64,000 nucleotides of DNA from UBA5189 sp040389445 (GTDB lineage Bacteria; Chloroflexota; Limnocylindria; Limnocylindrales; CSP1-4). Under the pieces are notes generated by a model. It was not told where the DNA came from. It saw only the letters and a program-made list of their open reading frames with translations, and made no database searches. This document shows positions 60,385 to 64,000 of the stretch, one piece after another. The first letter of the stretch is position 1, and every line of letters starts with the position of its first letter. Location of the stretch: contig JAZJZX010000002.1 of assembly GCA_040389445.1 (NCBI GenBank), positions 310,001-374,000 of the forward strand, in the 5' to 3' direction. A program made the position numbers and the translations under genes.

Positions 60385-61179
60385 ATGACGGTCATCGACA
60401 GTCTGCACAACCCGAGGATCAGGGCCGCGGTCGCCCTGCGTGAGCGGGACGCCCGCCTGGCCCAGGGTCGGACGCTCGTGGACGGTGCCCGCGAGGCCCT
60501 GCGCGCACTCGAGTCCGGGCTCGTCATCGACGCTGCCTTCGTGTGTCCGGGTCTCGTCCGGTCGGCTGAAGCGATGGCGGCGACGCAGGCACTTGCGAAG
60601 GGGACCGCCGCCGAGGTGAGCCAGCGCGTCCACGATCGCCTCGCGTTCGGGAACCGCGGTGACGGCATCGTTCTGGTCGTGCGGACACCTGCCACCGACC
60701 TTGCGGCGCTCCAACCCGGCCCGGACGCACTGCTCCTCATCACCGAGGACGTGGAAAAGCCGGGGAACCTCGGTGCGATCCTCCGAACCGCCGATGGCGC
60801 CGGCTGCGGGGCGGTCATCGCCATCGGAGGCACCGACCTGTTCAATCCGAATGTCGTCCGGGCCAGCGTCGGCACGGTGTTTTCGGTCCCGGTGGCGACG
60901 ACCACGGCGGCCGAGGCCATTGCCTGGCTCACGGATCGCAGGATCCGGCCGGTTGCCGCTCGGGTCGAGGCGACCAAACCGTATACGGAGGCGAATCTCA
61001 CGGGACCGATCGCCCTCGTCCTCGGCAGCGAATCGGACGGCCTGTCGGCGGCGTGGCACGATCCCGCCATCGAAGGGATCACCATCCCGATGGCGGGCAT
61101 CGCGGACAGCCTCAATGTCTCGGCGGCGGCGGCGATCCTGGCCTTCGAGGCGCGCCGGCAGCGGGGCACTCGACGATGA
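60385..61179 (+). CDS. TrmH/SpoU-family RNA 2'-O-methyltransferase
   Basis: A 264-aa SPOUT methyltransferase. An N-terminal substrate-binding domain (NPRIRAAVALRERDARLAQGRTLVDGA) precedes the trefoil-knot domain with LITEDVEKPGNLGAILRTADGAG (motif 1), IALVLGSESDGLS (motif 2) and IPMAGIADSLNVSAAAAILAFEA (motif 3). Likely acts on 23S rRNA or tRNA. Start ATG at 60385. Confidence 0.88.
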   Translation: MTVIDSLHNPRIRAAVALRERDARLAQGRTLVDGAREALRALESGLVIDAAFVCPGLVRSAEAMAATQALAKGTAAEVSQRVHDRLAFGNRGDGIVLVVRTPATDLAALQPGPDALLLITEDVEKPGNLGAILRTADGAGCGAVIAIGGTDLFNPNVVRASVGTVFSVPVATTTAAEAIAWLTDRRIRPVAARVEATKPYTEANLTGPIALVLGSESDGLSAAWHDPAIEGITIPMAGIADSLNVSAAAAILAFEARRQRGTRR

Positions 61180-61198
61180 CGACCGGTTGATGGGCTCA

Positions 61199-62581
61199 AT
61201 GACGGATCGCACGGTCGACTTCGCGATCATCGGGGCGGGACCCGCCGGTGAAGCCGCGGCCTACATGGCCCTCGGTCGCGGAGCCAGCGTGGCCATCGTC
61301 GACCAGCGCTGGTTCGGCGGGAGTTGCCCGCACATCGGTTGCGTGCCTTCCAAGGCACTGCTCCATGCCGCAGCGGAGCACACGGCGAACGCGGCCCGGT
61401 ACGACTGGGCCCGCGCCTCGGCCCGGCGCGACTACATGGTCAATCGCCCCGGAGGGTCTGCCGAGCCCGACGATTCATCGCACCTCCAGTCGCTCCAGGC
61501 AGCCGGTGCCACGACCTGGCGCGGCTCGGGGCGCATCGCGGATCGCGGCGTCGTCGAGGTCGCCCACGACGGCCGGACGCACCTCATCCGGGCCGTCAAC
61601 GTCGTGGTCGCGACGGGATCGACCTCACGGCGACCGTCGATCCCGGGTATGGAGGAGGTCCCCACCTGGACGAACGAGGAGGCCACGCTGGCCCGCGAAC
61701 TGCCTCGTTCCCTGGTGGTGCTCGGCGGCGGCCCAACGGGCTGTGAGCTCGCCCAGGTCTACGCGCGGTTCGGCGTCCCGACGACGATCGTCCAATCAGG
61801 GCCTCGCCTCGCACCAACCGACCACCCCCGCAACTCGGCGGTCATTCTCGAGGCGCTCCGTCGTGATGGTGCCGAGGTCCGCCTCAACGTGCGCGCCGCG
61901 GCCGCCCACGCCGGAGGCGGGTCAGGCGGTGCGCACCGCATCGATCTCTCCGACGGCACGATCGTCGAGGGGCATGCGATCCTCCTGGCGGTCGGGCGGA
62001 TCGTCGGCCTCGAGGACATCGGCCTCGAGGCATACGGCGTCGATCCGAGCGGCCGGACGCCCTTCCCGCGCGACGGACGGCTGCGCCTGGCCGACGGCCT
62101 GTGGTTGATTGGTGATCCCGCCGGTCCGGAACTGCATACGCACCAGGCCCACTATCAGGGCGAGATGGCCGTGCGGATGGCTCTGGGCGATCCGGTTCGG
62201 CCCGACTACCGGGCCCTGCCGAGGGCCACCTACATGGATCCCGAGGCGGCCTCGGTCGGCCTCACCCTCGACGAGGCTCGGGAGCAGGGCATCGACGCCG
62301 TCGAATTCGTGGCCGACTTCGCGAAGACGGCAAGAGGCTATTCCGTCGAAGCCCAGCTCGGTCACGTCACGATCGTCGTGGACCGGACCGCTCGTACGGT
62401 GGTCGGCGCGGCGATGGCCTGCCCCGACGCTTCCGCAGCCATCCACGAATGTGTCCTGGCCATCCGTGCCCGAATCGATCTTGACGTGCTCGCCGATACG
62501 ATCCACGCGTTCCCGTCGACGTCGCGGATCCTGAATGGCCTCTTCCATGAGGCCAGCGCCGCGGTCCCGCCACGCGCCTAG
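61199..62581 (+). CDS. Class I pyridine nucleotide-disulfide oxidoreductase (dihydrolipoyl dehydrogenase/mercuric reductase-like)
   Basis: A 460-aa flavoprotein. FAD fold DFAIIGAGPAGEAAAYMA; redox-active disulfide in GGSCPHIGCVPSKALL, where the usual GTCLNVGC is altered but the C-x4-C pair is kept; NAD fold VVLGGGPTGCELAQVYARFG; a C-terminal dimerisation domain with the His-containing TIHAFPSTSRIL. The last motif is far from the HAHPTLSE of dihydrolipoyl dehydrogenase, so another disulfide or quinone substrate is likely. An ATG three codons upstream (61190) is an alternative start. The stop overlaps the convergent amidohydrolase stop. Confidence 0.8.
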   Translation: MTDRTVDFAIIGAGPAGEAAAYMALGRGASVAIVDQRWFGGSCPHIGCVPSKALLHAAAEHTANAARYDWARASARRDYMVNRPGGSAEPDDSSHLQSLQAAGATTWRGSGRIADRGVVEVAHDGRTHLIRAVNVVVATGSTSRRPSIPGMEEVPTWTNEEATLARELPRSLVVLGGGPTGCELAQVYARFGVPTTIVQSGPRLAPTDHPRNSAVILEALRRDGAEVRLNVRAAAAHAGGGSGGAHRIDLSDGTIVEGHAILLAVGRIVGLEDIGLEAYGVDPSGRTPFPRDGRLRLADGLWLIGDPAGPELHTHQAHYQGEMAVRMALGDPVRPDYRALPRATYMDPEAASVGLTLDEAREQGIDAVEFVADFAKTARGYSVEAQLGHVTIVVDRTARTVVGAAMACPDASAAIHECVLAIRARIDLDVLADTIHAFPSTSRILNGLFHEASAAVPPRA

Positions 62582-64000
62582 GCGTCGACCACGATGTCCC
62601 CGTCCATCAGCACGAGCCGGGGCCGGACCGTGGCAAAGGCTGCTTCGGCAGCGTCCGGCTCCCGAGGGGCCGCCGGGAGGACGATGAGGTCGGCGCGGGA
62701 CCCGGGGATCAACCGCCCGCGGTCCATCTCGCGCGTCGTCAGGGCCGGGCCAAGGGTCGCCGCACGCAGGGCCGTTTCCAGGTCGAGCGCCTCGTGCGGT
62801 CCGAATGCTGCGGCACCGCTTCCCCACGACGGATCGCGTCGAAGCACCGACAGGGCGATCCCGGGCCACGGGTCCACCGGTTCGACCGGGGCGTCCGTGC
62901 CGAAGGCGATCACGGCGCCCGTATCGTTGAGGGTGGCCCAGGCGTAGCCACAGGCCTCCGCACGTTCGCCCCAGTCGCGGCGCGCCGAATCCGCGTCCTC
63001 GCGCAGATGGACCGGCTGCACCGACGCGGCGACACCATGCCGCGCAAACCGGACCCGATCGGACGGGTGCACCAGCTGGACGTGCTCGAGACGCGGCATC
63101 AGGGCCGTCGAACCTGCCGACGGTGCGAGGGCGTCGAGCGCGGCCCGGACTGCGCCATCGCCGATGGCATGGATCTGGCTGGCGATGCCCGCCTCCGCCG
63201 CTCGTGCGACGAACGCCGCGAGCTCTTCCGGGCCCTGCCGGAACACACCGAGATCCGTCGAGCCCTCGCGCGGTTCGAGGAGCGCCGCCGTCTGCGATCC
63301 GAGGGTCCCGTCGGCGAACAACTTGAGCCACCCGATACGGGCTCGGCCGTCCGGATTCTCACCGAGCAGTGCGCCGCTCCGGAGGCCTCGATCGATCGCT
63401 CGATCCAGGCTCTCGGGCCGCAGGCTCGCGTGAACCCGCAGGGGCAGATCGCCTGCATCCGCCATGCGTCCGTAGGCGTCGAACGCAAGGAGGTCGACGT
63501 CGGGAGACACATTGCCCGGATCGTGGACTCCCACCACCCCCAGCTCCAGGAGCTGTCGACCCAGGCGCCGCAGGGTTCGATTGATCGTCATTTCGTCCGG
63601 GGGCGGCACCCGTCCCATGAGCAGGACACAGGCGTTCTCGAGGACGACGCCTTCAGGCGTCCCGTCGGCGGTTCGCCGCACGAATCCGCCGGCGGGGTCG
63701 GCACTCCGGGAGTCGAGGCCGGCAAGGGCGAACGACGCTCCGTTCCCCCACACCGCGTGGTGATCGAACGACCAGATGGCCGCCGGCCGCCCCGGCATGA
63801 CCTGGTCAAGGTCCGCGGCCGTCGGCCAGCGACCCCACCGCCGCTGGTCCCATCCTCCGCCCTGCAGCCAGGCGCCGACCGGGAGTGCCCGGTCCGCGGC
63901 CACGATCAGGGCGAGCCCCTCCTCGAGCGTCCGTGCGCCGCTCAGGTCCACGTGTTCCGTCGCGAGGGCCGCATCCAGGAGATGAATGTGGGCGTCAGTC
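62578..64000 (-). CDS. Amidohydrolase family protein (YtcJ-like), 5' end outside the window
   Basis: About 474 residues of a metal-dependent hydrolase of the YtcJ/amidohydrolase_3 group, continuing past the right edge. The first visible residues TDAHIHLLDAAL give the HxH metal motif; then WDQRRWGRWPTAADLD, SFDHHAVWGN, the mid-barrel KLFADGTLGSQTAALLEP, IHAIGDGAVRAALDAL, LEHVQLVHPSDRVRFA and AFGTDAPVEPVDPWPGI. It ends with the composite-domain tail GRLIPGSRADLIVL. Substrate unknown. The GTG at 63951 is only an internal codon, not the start. Confidence 0.85.
   Translation of the reverse strand, partial: TDAHIHLLDAALATEHVDLSGARTLEEGLALIVAADRALPVGAWLQGGGWDQRRWGRWPTAADLDQVMPGRPAAIWSFDHHAVWGNGASFALAGLDSRSADPAGGFVRRTADGTPEGVVLENACVLLMGRVPPPDEMTINRTLRRLGRQLLELGVVGVHDPGNVSPDVDLLAFDAYGRMADAGDLPLRVHASLRPESLDRAIDRGLRSGALLGENPDGRARIGWLKLFADGTLGSQTAALLEPREGSTDLGVFRQGPEELAAFVARAAEAGIASQIHAIGDGAVRAALDALAPSAGSTALMPRLEHVQLVHPSDRVRFARHGVAASVQPVHLREDADSARRDWGERAEACGYAWATLNDTGAVIAFGTDAPVEPVDPWPGIALSVLRRDPSWGSGAAAFGPHEALDLETALRAATLGPALTTREMDRGRLIPGSRADLIVLPAAPREPDAAEAAFATVRPRLVLMDGDIVVDA

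Overview
This window is a high-GC bacterial chromosome segment, about two-thirds G+C by eye. The best guess is a member of the Chloroflexota (Limnocylindria/Ellin6529-like); this is an inference, not proven. Reasons: the minus-strand order recA-recX-rny-ymdB-PHP, a T-box in front of thrS, a TrpR-type regulator heading the his operon, no outer-membrane genes, frequent 4-bp stop/start overlaps, and several genes with a -10 box only 6-8 bases before the start codon (likely leaderless mRNAs).

Layout. 1-7,200 is an accessory island: a hicA-hicB toxin-antitoxin pair, a four-gene cassette (type III-like adenine methyltransferase, DUF5674 protein, small helical protein, HEPN protein with an R-x4-H motif) without a restriction subunit, a lipoprotein, a vapB-vapC pair and a remnant of a PLP-dependent dehydratase gene. 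Two homologous structured RNA elements of 112 nt lie on the minus strand at 7,039-7,150 and 7,855-7,966. They share a covarying 9-bp closing stem, an identical 94-nt enclosed length, two CUUG-capped hairpins each and a common upstream promoter layout. 8,189-16,246 is core genome: acyl-ACP desaturase, hflX-miaA-miaB, terC, a PHP phosphoesterase and ymdB.

16,332-25,133 is an integrated element bounded by a 14-bp direct repeat and inserted at the 3' end of rny, separating rny from ymdB. It carries a tyrosine integrase, a MerR-like excisionase candidate, a RepA-like ATPase followed by 10-bp iterons, an HK97-type capsid protein, a tape-measure-like protein and an Xre regulator. No terminase, portal or protease is visible, so it looks like a phage satellite or a streamlined prophage derivative.

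25,118-37,334 holds rny, recX, recA, a 53-aa protein, tgt, ruvB, ruvA, ruvC and yebC (all minus), plus a flavin monooxygenase-like gene, an EF-G-like GTPase and hisA. 37,388-44,012 is a tightly overlapping operon hisR(yerC)-hisG-hisD-hisC-hisB-hisH-hisF-hisIE; with the divergent hisA it supplies most of histidine biosynthesis. 44,057-64,000 holds tyrS, a class A penicillin-binding protein, cvpA-mpg-mutS2, the translation cluster thrS-infC-rpmI-rplT-pheS-pheT (T-box before thrS, ATC start for infC), tRNA-Val(GAC), two RNA methyltransferases, a disulfide-reductase-like flavoprotein and the 3' part of an amidohydrolase gene cut by the window edge.

The strongest leads for something undescribed are the paired CUUG-hairpin RNAs, the methyltransferase-DUF5674-HEPN cassette and the minimal capsid-bearing integrated element.
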